A stretch of DNA of 64,000 nt from Amorphophallus konjac (taxonomy: Eukaryota; Streptophyta; Magnoliopsida; Alismatales; Araceae). Below, piece by piece: positions 33,673 to 45,410 of the stretch. Both the position numbers and the translations under genes were made by a program. How positions within the stretch are numbered: the first letter of the stretch is position 1; every line of letters starts with the position of its first letter. The stretch is taken from assembly GCA_022559845.1 (NCBI GenBank), contig CM040118.1, positions 233,291,224 to 233,355,223 of the forward strand, in the 5' to 3' direction. Under the pieces are notes generated by a model. It did no database searches, was not told where the DNA came from, and saw nothing but the letters and a program-made list of their open reading frames with translations.

Positions 33673-34327
33673 AAAAGGGAGGACACACGAGGGGTCCTTC
33701 CCCGCAGACATGTTTCCGCCCACTGAGGGAGAGGGAAGGGGGCCCCGGAGACACACTTTTTGTTGCATCCTCCCTACCAGGAGAGCGAGACACCTCAAGA
33801 AGGCCGCTCTGAGCTGCACGGAAGAAGCTTCCCCTTCGTCTACCTCCCTTCCCTCTTCTTTCTCACAAGGGGCTCCCCCCTCATGCTTTTTCTTCTCTTC
33901 GTTTGCTTCTCAGCTTTTCTTTTTCATGTTTCTTCTTTCCCGCACCATCTTCCCAGGTAGTGGGGATGGCCCAACACTTCTTTTCTCCTGGGCCCTTCTT
34001 ATTTCTTTTTCCTCGCACTTCTTCCCAGTGTCATCTTCCTAGGTGACATTGACAGATCTGGGCATCATTGGGTCTGCAGTTTCATCACCCAAGACAGTTT
34101 CCACACTTGGTGAAGTCAGTGGGTCGGTCTGAAGCTGCTCGCCCTATACGCACTGAGTTATCATTTTCTTATTGTAAGGGCTATTGACCCATCCAATGTA
34201 TGAACAAGCACCGACATGCAATAAAATTCCATTCTTATTGCCTTCTGCATTTATTCTTATATGCTTGCATTTCGTGCATGAATGGTATCAGGAGTACAAA
34301 ATAAAACATGAGCTCAAAAGTAAAATT
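33673..34327 (-). other. 3' noncoding tail of Tat-3
   Basis: This is pyrimidine/purine-skewed sequence between the end of Tat-3 integrase and LTR A. The plus-strand ORF 33575-34042 is Ser/Phe-rich low complexity and is not a gene. No LTR or polypurine tract of Tat-3 is visible; these were lost or lie beyond element A. Confidence 0.5.
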
Positions 34328-35310
34328 TACGTAGTGTCGTAGCATTCCATGTCCATGGGATCTATTTTCCCTCCATAATTGCTAATCTATAAGACCCTTT
34401 TTCGAGCGTCTCGACCACTCAGGAGGGGCCTTCCCAGTTAGGGGCCAACTTCCCCACCACCTCCAGTGGTCGAGAGGCTTCTACTTTCCTTAGGACTAAG
34501 TCCCCAGGGAGGAGCTGTCGATCCTGAACCTGGGTATTGTAGTAATGGGCCATGCGCCGCTGGTACTCCGTCACCCAGATTCTCGCGGCTTCGCGTACTT
34601 CATCGGTCAGCTCGAGGTTCTCCAGCAGCTTCTGGTTGTTAAGCTCGAGCTGAAAATTGATAACCCGAAGAGGTGGGATACCGATCTCCAACGGAATGAC
34701 GGCCTCGGTACCATAGACCAGTTGAAATGGGGTTTCACCTGTAGAGGCCCTTGGAGTGGTGCGGTATGACCAAAGTAGGCTAGGCAATTCTTCAAGCCAA
34801 TTACCCTTAGCCTTATCGAGTCTGGTCTTTATGCCTTTAAGAAGGGTCTTATTAGCATTTTTGCCCAAACTGCTCGTCTGCAGGTGGGCTACCCAAGTAA
34901 AGTGATTGCAAATATGTAGGTCGGCAGACTTATTCCGAAAATAAGCGCAGTTGAACTATCGGCCATTATCGCTTAGTATCACTTGGGGGATGCCAAAGCG
35001 ACATATGATCGACCGCCACACAAAACTCCAAATTACTCCTTCCGTACCTTACGGAAGCCTCGGCCTCGATCCACTTGGTGAAGTAGTCGATGGCGACGAT
35101 AATGAATTTCTTCTTAGCCTAGGCCATAGGGAAAGGACCTAGGATATCAATTCCGCACCGAGTGAAAGGATAGGGCTCGGTGAGCATTACAAGTGTTGAA
35201 GCCGGCTGATGGATTAAATGGTCGAAACGCTGACAACGATCACACTCTCAAACATAGGTCAAGCAGTCGCACTACAAAGTGGGCCAGAATCTTCCAACCT
35301 TACGATCCTC
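34328..35310 (-). pseudogene. Tat-3 integrase (zinc finger end, core and C-terminal domain)
   Basis: From the zinc-finger end (RFWPTL, then YV*ECDRCQRFDHLIHQPAST) the minus strand reads through the core (GIDILGPFPM, TKWIEAEA). It continues through SLLWSYRTTPRASTGETPFQ and VYGTEAVIPLEIG to a C-terminal domain (GDLVLRKVEASRPLEVVGKL) and a terminal YRLAIMEGK. Stops and frameshifts occur between 34870 and 35300. It joins the segment at 44921-45112 across element E. The catalytic region near 34950 is badly degraded, so it is clearly dead. Confidence 0.8.
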
Positions 35311-36060
35311 GACCTGTGGGTTATAAGCCCACACACTTCCACTGCGCACTCTACATAACACACACAGGCATCACACATATCTCAACATCCGCATCTCAAC
35401 ACACCTCTTGGTGCCATCGTAATTCATGAAACTGTAATATACCACGCCTCGAGTACCGATCCTGCCAACATCCGATCACAAGTTGCCATAGTGCAAACCG
35501 TAAAGAGCACCAGCCTCAGCTTAACCTCAAGACAATGCCACATGGCAAGATGAGAAAGATCAAGCTCGGATAACAACAGCTTACCAGGAATGAAATCCTT
35601 AGCTCGCCTGAGCACTCTCTCAACCAAGGGCATCCAAACAACCATCTCAAACCACAGCTTTAACACCTCAGCACCTCAGGGGCTGACCAAACCTCAAGCT
35701 GGGATGGCCAAAACGATATTAATCTCCTCAGAAAACATGCACGGCCATTACAATTCCCATCAGCCACCTGATCAAGCCACGAAAAATCTTGAACACTGCA
35801 CCACAGACTCACGCATGCTGGCAAACACTACCCAGCAGAGCACAACCAAGACCAACATCTTGACGAAAAAAAGGGACTCTCCATCACATCCTGACGAGAG
35901 AAAAACCACCTCGCAGCACCAACACAGTGCACACAAGCTCTCACGCAAGAAGCAAAGTGGTAAAAGAGCACAAAACCTATGCCAACTGTAGACTGTACGG
36001 GACCATATGGACTCTGGTTACTGTAATAACTTGATATCCAATGTACTTTTTACATCCCTT

Positions 36061-36072
36061 GCTCTGATACCA
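36061..36072 (-). promoter_or_regulatory. Primer-binding site of E
   Basis: TGGTATCAGAGC on the minus strand, two bases from the LTR end, is the standard complement of initiator tRNA-Met. Confidence 0.85.
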
Positions 36073-37274
36073 ACTGTGATGACCCAGACTCCAGATATCT
36101 AGTAAACCCGATACCACTTGGATCCTGAGAGGCCTCCCAAGAGCGGTAAAGCTCTGAAGGGATAGAAAGGTAGGTGTGGAGTACATTGAACTTCTAGATA
36201 AAGTAATAAATAATTAATTACTATGATTAGGATTGCTAAATTAGCAGAAATAAAATTACATTTTCAATTAACAATTAAAGCTACAGAGCTAGCAGGGTCT
36301 AGTCCAACTAAAGTACAATCTAACAGGAAAGAGAACGTACTCTCAAGTCGGGGGAAGCCCGACACTAGCAAAGCTGGCAACTAAGAACCATCGCACTGCG
36401 CCTCCGAACCACGAGGAAGAATAGCTACACCTAAAAAGTCAGGGGTGAGCCTCGTCTCACTGGCTCAGTAGGGGTCCCGCGGATCCCCACCACAAAACAA
36501 AAGCGGTAACATCAGTGCTAAATAACAACAGCAAAGCAATAACAATAGGAGTAGGGACAACAGTAAAAGTAAAGAGGAAAGCTGTACTGAGTAGAAACAC
36601 GACAGTCGATAGAACCTCGGCCCTCTAAGGTACTCCAAATGGTAACAGAAAAATAACCTCGATCTCACAAAGTCGAGAGTTACCGAACCATTGATAAATC
36701 ACGAAACTCTATCGTGAAGGCCTACAGAAACAGACAAAGGCTCCACAAAGACCTACACGGCCCAAAGGTACAGTCACGACTCCTCTGTCGTGCACCCTAC
36801 ACTATCTACAGGTAGAACCACGGTAATTCTCTACCGGCACCCTAGACCATAGTGTCGGAAGGACATAAAACCACGTATCAAGAGAATCACAAAGGCTCAT
36901 AGTTCACGAGAACCACAAGAGACACGAGAACCACGTGTCATGTGACAGAAGTACCTCCTCACTAGAAGAAAAGCTAGATGCATCCACTGACGTCTTACAT
37001 GTTATAATCCTGTGGTTTTGATGATGTCAAACACTATGACTCATGTGCATAATGTCATATGTGTTTGTGTTGCCTTAATCTTGTGGTTTTGATGATGTCA
37101 AACACTATGACTCATGTGCATAATGTCATATGTGTTTGTGTTGCCTTGATGCTGTGGTTTTGATGTGACTTTAGTGTGGCCTTGATGATGTCAGACACTA
37201 TGACTATTTTGTGTTACGTATTGATGTTATGTCATAAGTATTACACTTTGACCTATATATGCATGATGGCATAT

Positions 37275-38515
37275 GGGTATTCAAGGTCGATGCACATGCC
37301 TATCGCTGCATCTTGAGTCTGTGCACATGCACAAATCTTTTGCACATGAAGGTCGGAGCAATTTAATATTACGTCTGTGCACATTTAAACATTCTAGTCA
37401 TTTAATCAAACAGGTTGCATGCATATTCATTTTACCGAACAGGTTGTGTGCATAAACATTTTTCACAGGTTGATAGTCAGTGCATATATATACGTATGCT
37501 CACTCAAAGTCAAAGCACATGCATTCATGTCAGATCATATGGATTATGCAGGTCAGACTATATTCATACAAGTCTGAGCACATGCACGCATAAGGTCTAA
37601 GCACATGCTTTTTACGTTTGTACACATGCATTATGTAAGTCAGAGCACATGTATAAGAGTCTTTGTCAGGTCTGAGCATATGTAATAGTATGCATAAGGT
37701 CTGACCATCTTCATTCAAGTCTGTACATATTCATAAAGTCTTCTTCACTAAGTCAGAGCATATGCATGAACAAGGTCTGAGCATATTCTCACTAGTCAGA
37801 GCACATGCATGTAAAAGGTCTGAGCATATTCACATGAAGGTCGGAGCACATTCATATCAAGTACGAGGACCTTCATAAGGTTCAAGCACTTTCATACCAG
37901 GGTCGGTGCACATGTTCATTTCATTGCATGAAGGTCGATGTTCATGTTCTGTCATACACACTTAGGTCGAAGCATACATATTCTAGCAATGCATCAGGTC
38001 GGTGCATGTTCACACTAGCAGCATATTCAGGTCGGTGCACATGCTTACCCTGTGTTCATCTAGATCGAAGCATATTCAAACCTTGTGATCATCAAGGTCG
38101 AAGCACATAATGCATTTATTCTTTAAAGGTCGAAGCACATTCGTAAGTCAGTGCACATTCACAAGACTAGGTCTGCGCACATGCATAGTCAAGGTCTATG
38201 CACACGCAGTCAAGGTCTTTGCACACGCCATCTAGAGTCTGTGCACATGCTGTTTGAGGTCTGTGTACATGAAGTCTAGGTCTGTGCACATGCATTGTCT
38301 GACGACTAAGGTCTACGCATATACATGGTATAGGTCTGTGCACATGCAATTTAAAGTTTGCGCACATGCATTGTCTAGTGTTTTAAAGTCTGTGCATACA
38401 TATAGTAATGTCTGTGCATATGATGAATTCATGGTCTTAGCACATGTGAAGTCTATACACATGCAATGTCCAAGTCGATGCATACACTGGTTCTAAGTCA
38501 TTAAGTCTATGCTAT
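37275..38515 (+). repeat. Irregular array of GTCTGTGCACATGCAT-like units
   Basis: About 48 units, each matching GTC(T/G/A)(G/A)(T/A)GCACATGCAT in full or in part, follow one another in one orientation, 18-40 bases apart with unrelated spacers. The full form recurs at 38171, 38280 and 38334. About fifteen CATGCA (RY) cores occur on the two strands. The array lies in U3, upstream of the TATA box of LTR F, where promoter control elements are expected. The spacing is too irregular for a simple satellite. Confidence 0.8.
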
Positions 38516-39116
38516 GGGAATTACACTTAATATATCTACATTTGTTTGATCTGAGCAATTTAGTTCTCTGAATTTGATCAAGTATGTATTCTCTTTATCA
38601 TAAGTAAGGTTTTTGATGAAATGACTATTGTCTGGTTGATAGGTACAACCAAACATGAACTTTCAAGAAATTACTCATTTGATCAAACAGTTGGTCGATG
38701 CACATTGTAAACAATGTAGATCAACTGACGTCAAGCTATCCAAATATCTAAATTGTTTTAGTAGACCACGTGGGTTCGTTAGCTTATCCTTTTAAGACAC
38801 GTGATCCTAGGATAGTTAGTGGCATATGATCCAAGGCGGTCCTTCGATCAGAATTATTTGCCACATGGATTCACTTCTTTCTTAAACTCTGACACGTGGA
38901 CTGAATCTACCACGTGTAAAGCACCTCATATTCATCTGACATGTGGAATCCAGAAGTACTTTAGCTAATCATTTTTATGAACAGTTCTGGCAGGAGTATT
39001 CTCTCCATGCACCCTCAGGAGAATCATGTAGGGAACATAGGATCCTGCCACGTGGGGCAATCAGAGGTAGGAGGAATCATCTTTTTCGGCCAACCTACCT
39101 CCGGTGCCCCTGTTCC

Positions 39117-39124
39117 TATATAAG
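39117..39124 (+). promoter_or_regulatory. TATA box of LTR F
   Basis: TATATAAG in the context CCTGTTCCTATATAAGAAG is followed by a purine-rich GAGA leader. Confidence 0.65.
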
Positions 39125-39529
39125 AAGATTTCTGTGGAGAGCAAGAAAGACATACTGATAGAGAAGAAAGAAAGCAGCAGAGAGAAGAAAAGGTGAGATT
39201 CCATTGGAAGAAGTCTGTGAGTGATAGAAGAGGAAGAAGAGAAGGAAATAGAGTGAGACCGTGAGATCGTGAGAGCAAAGAAGAAAGAAAAGAAGAGAGA
39301 GTCAAAGAAGAGAGAGCTCGTGAGATCGTGAGAAAGAAAAAGGGATCAAGCTTGTAGAGAAGCAATCAAAAGATCCTGAAGATCTGTTCATCATTGGCCT
39401 CTGGATCAGATCCAAGCCAATTTGCTCTTTTGAAGAGCTATATCTTTTCAGTCTTTATTTCCAGCTTTTTGGTGCTATGTTTTGTCTTTTGTTTTCTTTT
39501 TTGAACATCAAGCTATGTGTCAGTAGAGC

Positions 39530-39690
39530 AAACTGTGATGCTCAACAGGCGAGGTGTGTACCTCGGACAGCAAGCTGTGATGCTCAGCTGTAAGCAAGCT
39601 GTGATGCTCAGTGGTCGAAGTTGTGAATCAGCAGAAGCAAGCTATGATGCTCAGCTGTAAGCAAGTTGTGATGCTCAGCAGTTCAAGCTG
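39530..39690 (+). repeat. Five copies of an AAGCTGTGATGCTCAG unit in LTR F
   Basis: The units begin near 39533, 39570, 39595, 39642 and 39665 and share (C/A)TGTGATGCTCAG with small changes. They lie downstream of the TATA box, hence in the transcribed part. Confidence 0.7.
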
Positions 39691-40031
39691 TTAGGCAGCG
39701 GGAAGCCTCACTCTGGTTTGAGTGGGGAACGGACGTAGGTCTATGGTAGTAGACCGAACCATCTAAATCTCCTTGCGTCTTTGGTTAGATTGCAATTCTG
39801 ACTCACGGTAGATGTATGCTTAGGCGCGGTTCTATTGCATAGATTTATCCTAAGCTCTTTGTAATTCACCGTGTGTCTAATGTGATTCTGTCTAACAGTT
39901 GCATATATTTTCTAAGTGCTTGCTGGGTGTGCAGGTTAAGTGTTCTAGTGAGATTCACATAAGGACAACTGGTCAAGTGTGTGTCCCATTAGAACATGTG
40001 TTTAGCTTAGCCAAATTGTTTTGACTTCCGC

Positions 40032-42340
40032 ACGATTTCTAGTTATAGTTTTTAATTGGGCAAAATTTTTGAAGGGGATTCATTCACTCATTAGGAAGGT
40101 CGATAGAGTTTTATGTAAAGATTGCAAAGTTATTCCTTGTGAGAGTCTAGCCCATCAACATAGGTTGTTAGTAATGGATGTCACTATCCCTAAATTTAAA
40201 AGAAAGATCATTATAAATAATTATTCCAAGATTAAATGGTGGAATTTAAAAGGTAAAAGTTTAGAAACATTTAAAAATCATCTATTAAAGGAAAATATTT
40301 GGAATTTAGAACAAGAAACTAATGTAATGTGGAATAATGTTACAAATTGTATAACGAGGGTTACAAAACAACTCTTAGGCGAATCTAAAGGTAAAAAGAA
40401 TTTAGAAAAAGAGACTTTGTGGTGGAGTGAGGAAATCCAAAATACCATTAGAGTAAAAAAGGAATGTTTTAAAGTTTGACAAACTAACAAAAATGATCAA
40501 ACCCTAGAAGCCTATAAAATCGCTAAAAAGAGAGCTAAGAAAATAGTTAGCGAAGCTAAATCTAAGGCATTTGAAGATTTATTTAATAAATTAGGAACCC
40601 GAGAGGGTGAAAAGGACATATTTATACTTGCTAAATTAAGAGAAAGGAAAACTAGAGATTTAGATCATGTTAAAGGTGAAGATCAAAGGGTTTTAACTAA
40701 GGATCTTGAGATTAAAGGGAGGTGGCATAGCTATTTTCATAAGTTACTTAATGGAGATTCCATCAAGGATTTATCTTTAGAAGGTACCTAAGAGTCCACA
40801 ATATTTGATAAATATCAATATTTCAGGCGTATTAAGATGTCAGAAGTGGATGATGCTTTAAGGAAAATGAAAGTGGGCAAGGCCTTAGGACTAGATGGCT
40901 TACCTATTGAAGTATGGAAAGGCCTAGGAGATATTGGTATTCAGTGGCTAACTAAATTTTTTAATAAAATTTTAAAGGAACGAAGAATGCCAGAAGTTTG
41001 GAGAAAAAGTGTTGTAGTTCTTTTCTATAAAAACAAAGGAGATATTCAAAGTTGTAATAATTATCGTGGAATTAAGCTTATGAGTCATACTATGAAACTT
41101 TGGGAAAGAGTAATTGAAAAATGCCTCCGATGTATGACTACTGTATCGGAAAATCAATTTGGTTTTATGCCAAATAGATATACTACAGAAGCTATTTTCT
41201 TACTTCGGTAGCTAATGGAGAAGTATAGAGAGATGAGAAAAGATTTGTATATAGTTTTTCTTGATTTAGAGAAGGCGTACGATCGAGTACCGAGAGAATT
41301 GATTTGGTGGACATTAAAAAAGAAAGGAATCTCTCAAGGATATGTTGATTTGATTAAGGATATGTACGGCGGTGCTATTACTAGTGTTTGAACTATTGTT
41401 GGGGAGACTGGTGAATTTCCCGTTTCTATAGGTTTGCATCAAGGTTCTGCACTAAGTCTGTATCTCTTTGCCTTAGTTATGGATGAAGTAACTAAACAAT
41501 TGCATGAGGATATCCCTTGATGTATGCTATTTGCAGATGATATTGTTTTAATTGATGAGAGTATTGATGCTCTAAATGCTAAGTTAGAGCGTTGGAGACT
41601 TGCCTTGGAGTCTAAAGGTTTTAAAATTAGTAGGAGTAAGTCAGAGTTTATGCACTGTAATTTTAGTAATGGGAGAGTGGTTCAGGAAGATATGGTTCTA
41701 ATTGATGGACATAACATTCCGAAGAGTAGTAGCTTTCGATATTTAGGGTCTATCATACAAGAGAATGGGGAGATTTATGATGACGTTACACATAGGATTA
41801 AGGCAGGCTGGTTAAGATGGAAAAGTGCATCATGTGTCCTTTGTGATCGTCGTATGCCTGTGAAACTCAAAGGGAGGTTTTATAGAACGACTGTGAGACC
41901 TGCTTTGTTTTATGGTACCGAGTGTTAGGCAGTACGAAAGGAACACATCTATAAAATGTGTGTAGCAGAGATGAGGATGTTGAGATGGATGTGTGGCAAG
42001 ACTAAAAAAGATAAGATTAGGAATGAGCGCATCCGTAAGGACTTAGGGATAGCTCCAATTGATAGAAAAATGAGAGAAAATAGACTCAGGTGGTTTGGAC
42101 ATGTGTTTCGTTGCCCTAACTCAGCGCCGATTAAAATATGTGACCAAATCTTAGTGGATGCTAGTAAAAGAGCTCGAGGAAGGCCTAAAATGAGATGGTG
42201 CAATGTTGTTAGGAAGGACATTAGTTCTTTGAGTTTAAATATGAATATTGCACTTGATAGAAATCTTTGGCGGAACATGATTCATGTAGCCGACCCCAAT
42301 TAATTGGGATAAGGCTCTGATGATGATGATGATGATGATT
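40032..42340 (+). mobile_element. RTE-clade LINE, 5'-truncated
   Basis: It begins abruptly after CTTCCGCA of LTR F inside the endonuclease region and ends, just after the ORF stop, with AAGGCTCTGATGATGATG and a (GAT)n tail, the usual 3' end of plant RTE elements. No target duplication is evident. Its insertion separates two adjacent, normally contiguous copia LTR end motifs. Confidence 0.85.
40090..42303 (+). pseudogene. RTE LINE endonuclease remnant and reverse transcriptase
   Basis: An endonuclease tail (CKVIPCESLAHQHRLLVMDV) is followed by RT motifs in order: [85 protein letters not shown], the catalytic CMLFADDIVLID and FRYLGSIIQENG. The C-terminal domain is GKTKKDKIRNERIRKDLGIA and RLRWFGHVFRCP. 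Premature stops lie near 40478, 40789, 41209, 41390, 41518 and 41926; most fall on expected Trp, Gln or Arg codons and fit C:G to T:A change. The product would nick target DNA and prime reverse transcription there. Confidence 0.9.
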
Positions 42341-43394
42341 CATTCACCCCCCCTCTGAATCTCAGTTTGCACAACTATATCGTTCCAACATTACACTGCG
42401 TCTCACGTATCTCCCACTCGCCTCGAACGCGGTAACTGAGACACCGAACAAGTAACCAAGGAACAATAGTAACGAGTGACTAGTCAGGGTCACGCCCGTC
42501 GGCGCTGGTCCAACGCCCCAGACCACGTGTGCACACACAAGTTTAATGTCTTGAGCCAGGCCTCTAGATAATTTCCTCCCTCTGTCGGACTCTAATGGCT
42601 AGATAAAGGGGCCCATGGCAACCTACCTACAAACGGTCTCTATCGGGAACTCGTCCTGCAACCACTCTTAGGTGGGCCAACACAGGGAAAGTGTCGTCAG
42701 GCTACCACTAGTGGAGGCTCACAAGACACAAGGACTTAAAATTGAAATACCGAAGTACAGACAGGATAACGCATACCTGTCACAAGTACCACAGAACATA
42801 AAGTAGCACACAACTAGCAGACTCAAGACAGCCAACTAGACCTGCTAAAATAACAATCCTTGAGTCACAAGACTCGGGTCAAGATCATCGCACATCACGG
42901 CAACACGCCGTTAATCAGCCTAGTCCCTAAGCCAAGACCACGGTAAAACACATTATGGAAATGGCATAGAACAGCCGGATCCACATTATCAATAATGATT
43001 CCTCGGCCCCTTAGCCGCTCATCGGACTCACAACTCCGCATAACACGAAACATGGAACACGAGGGATCACCAAAGCCCTCGAATCGCATTGGCATGTAAA
43101 TTGAGATAAGACGATACCTCCAATCGTTCAAAACAAAGTCTCGATCCCCACGGGATAATCGAGACACACACGAGGTCACGTGTTAACCACTAGGTCACAA
43201 CCGGGTTGACTAGAAACCATAATGCCTCTCGAAGCAACACGGCACACTACTCGATATTACGGCAATTCTAAACACCCTATAACACGGTCACGACCCTCAT
43301 AGGACATCCAAGACATCCACGGAACAATGGGCTAGCCAAGGGGTCGAAGCCAAGCCAACCGAGAACCAAATCGGTGAAAGAAACACTTAGAACA

Positions 43395-43935
43395 GGTGGC
43401 GGTCACCCCTATGGCCGCTAACAGAAAGTGGCGGTCATAGCCTGGCCGCTACCTGACAGGCCAACCAAGTGGCAGTCTCAACAGGGCTGCTACCTACTGA
43501 ACCGACACAAGCAGGAGACGGTCTACCTAGGGCTGCCTCTTTCAGAGGGTGGTCTCCCTGTGGCCGCTTCTTGAAGGTGGCGGTCATGGCAAGATCGCCA
43601 TCTCCAGACTACCTCGCAAAACGTATGGTAAGCCATCCTGGTTGCAGTCCACCCCTGACCGTCACTTCAGAAGGTGGTCAGTCGCAAGGCCGTAACTAGG
43701 AACCAACCTAAACTGACTTAAAAACCAAATAGCGATCACCCAAGGACCGTCACTTGAAAGTGGCAGTCCTCCAAGGCCGCTACAACCAAGTTGCGGTCGG
43801 TCGCAAGAACGCAACCTAAAATCGACATAGAAACCCTTAAGAACCAGATAACTGTCCCCCTAGGACCCCCACTTACAAATGGCGGTCCTCCCAAGACCGC
43901 CTTATCAAGTAGCGGTCTCTGGTACGATCGCTACT
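43395..43935. repeat. Array of GTGGCGGTC / GGCCGCTAC dyads in LTR E
   Basis: At least ten pairs of (A/G)TGGCGGTC and (G/A)(A/G)CCGC(T/C)A are seen, 5-12 bases apart inside a pair and 10-40 bases between pairs. Each pair is an imperfect palindrome. The array fills about 540 bp of the LTR. Similar dyads occur in LTRs A, B and Tat-1. Confidence 0.65.
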
Positions 43936-44920
43936 TCCCTCCGTTATGAAAATCGTAGGAAAGAGTAAAACTCTGTATTCCACACCCCAATGGTCCCAGA
44001 ATGACGGGGAAACATCCATAGACTCAATGCCAACCTTCCACAAGCTGGAAGGAATCCATAAAACTATAAAACGGCTAAGAAACGGGCGATTTCCACAAAT
44101 CCACCCAAAATGACTCGCGTGGACAATCGGCCTCATATCGGCCTCAAACCATGGGCAATTACAGCCAAACTGACGGGAATCGAATCTCGACAAGCTGGGG
44201 GTTCAAGAATTACCATTTAAATCAAAAACCATCGTCTAGAACGGCAATTTCGCATCACACCCCAAAAACATGCTTTTTCCCTTAAAAATAGAAAACCCGC
44301 TTATACTCACGCCTATCGGCTTAAAATCGCGAGGGAAAGCAGGAAATGGGTAGAGTATCCATCTCCCTACCTCCACCGAAGATCTCGCGCGCCGAAATGG
44401 CCAAATCTACAACGAAAACCATTACACGAACCCTGCCAAGGGTTTGAATCCACGGAACGGGCTCGCGCCTATGCCACACTCCATTCCTCGCGCCTTCACG
44501 CTCCACGACACCTCCACAACATCCCTGCCTCGTCCACCTCTGCCACGGTCACGCTCTCGGGGGAGTGGGGAAGAGAGGAGAGAGAACAGAGGGGGAGAGT
44601 GAGCACGGTGAGAGGAGTGAGGAGAGAGGTGAGGGTTAAAAAGAAAAAGAAAAAAGAAATTATGAATATTTCTGAAATATGATTTTTGGCCCGAAATTCC
44701 ATAAAATCAAAAAATATAGAAAAATAGCCTTCGTAATCCTCGGAAAGAGCACAATGCACCAGTAGCGTCCCGGAGTCTCAAGACCCAACGGTTCACTCTT
44801 CACGGGGTTCCGCAAGCTATACAGTGGAAAAACCTGAGTGGATCGTAAAACACGATCCGGGACCCGCAAAAGTGCTCTGAAAGCTCTCCGATTCCGATCT
44901 GAAGGATCCAGGGTATTACA

Positions 44921-45397
44921 TACCTCCTTGGTGCGCGCCACAAATCCCCTTGTGAATCTCCTCAATTGCTTGTCGAGCTTTACGAGGTTCAAGGCACTTG
45001 AGGAGGGGTCCGGCAAAGGATCGTCAATAAAGCGATCCGTCGAGTAAAGCAAACCATCAGGCTTGACATTTGAGATGCCTGGCTTCTCGCGGGTCGGAAG
45101 GCTCCTGACCATCGCTTAGCCAGGTGATGTAGGGTGCCCTCCAATCGCTAGGTGACACTTGAACAGTGGGTACGAGCTCGGGGTCCACGCTGGGGGGCTC
45201 CAACTCTTTGAGGAGGACCTATCGGGTCCCATATGGGCTGATGGAGGAGGCGAGGCGAGAGAGCGCATCCGCTCGGGAGTTTTCCTCCCGAGCTATTCGG
45301 ACCACTGGAAAGCTCTCGAATAGCCAAGCAACCTCCTTCGCCAGCTGAAGGTACATGATCATCAACGGTTCCCGAGCTTCATAGTCTCTGTTGATCT
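44921..45397 (-). pseudogene. Tat-3 aRNH end and integrase start
   Basis: The minus strand continues the archaeal-type RNase H (VASQINRDYEAREPLMIMYL, VRIAREENSRADALSRLASS). After a spacer with several stops it reaches the integrase entry (AIEEIHKGICGAHQGG) exactly where element E is inserted. Stops at Arg/Trp-type codons break the frame. The aRNH half upstream is on the other side of the L1 LINE at 47453-47798. Confidence 0.8.
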
Positions 45398-45410
45398 GGC
45401 TGGCGACTAG

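Larger units (their letters stand above)
37000..42390 (+). mobile_element. F: copia-like solo LTR with an RTE LINE inside
   Basis: The ends TGTTATAATCC and GTTCCAACA are flanked by a perfect target duplication TTACA (36995-36999 and 42391-42395). Without the LINE, about 3.1 kb remain. Features typical of copia LTRs are TTTGATGATGTCAAACAC near the start, a TATA box (39117-39124), GGACGTAGGTC ... GACCGAACC (39732-39760), and the end CTTCCGCA ... CATTCACCCCCCCT. No primer-binding site, polypurine tract or coding domain of its own is present, so it is a solo LTR left by LTR-LTR recombination. It begins with a 70-bp tandem pair (37009-37150) and contains two further repeat arrays. Confidence 0.82.
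35311..44920 (-). mobile_element. E: truncated LTR retrotransposon in Tat-3 integrase
   Basis: One LTR (36075-44920, interrupted by F) is followed on the minus strand by a primer-binding site and about 750 bases of leader-like sequence (35311-36060), which then ends against Tat-3. There is no coding domain and no second LTR, so the element is truncated or a deletion product. The LTR starts TGTAATACCC and ends GGGTCATCACA, in the style of Tekay-like elements. The right flank is TACCT (44921-44925); no matching copy is visible on the left. The plus-strand ORF 35590-35991 has no domain. Confidence 0.7.
36075..44920 (-). repeat. 5' LTR of E, split by solo LTR F
   Basis: The parts 36075-36999 and 42396-44920 make about 3.45 kb once F and one TTACA copy are removed. 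It holds the densest dyad array of the window (43395-43935). No gene is seen; the small ORFs (42895-43179, 43873-44193, 44321-44759) lack domains and codon coherence. Confidence 0.75.

Noticed and set aside
33575..34042. 155-codon plus-strand ORF next to the end of LTR A
   Set aside because: It crosses the LTR A/Tat-3 junction, so it cannot be an ancient gene. Its composition is pyrimidine-driven.
35590..35991. 133-codon plus-strand ORF
   Set aside because: It lies in the leader of E, has no domain and a Ser/Thr/His/Gln-rich composition, and runs antisense to the element.
37275..38515. CRISPR-like array
   Set aside because: The units are imperfect, spacing is irregular (18-40 bases), the context is a plant LTR, and no cas-like gene is present.
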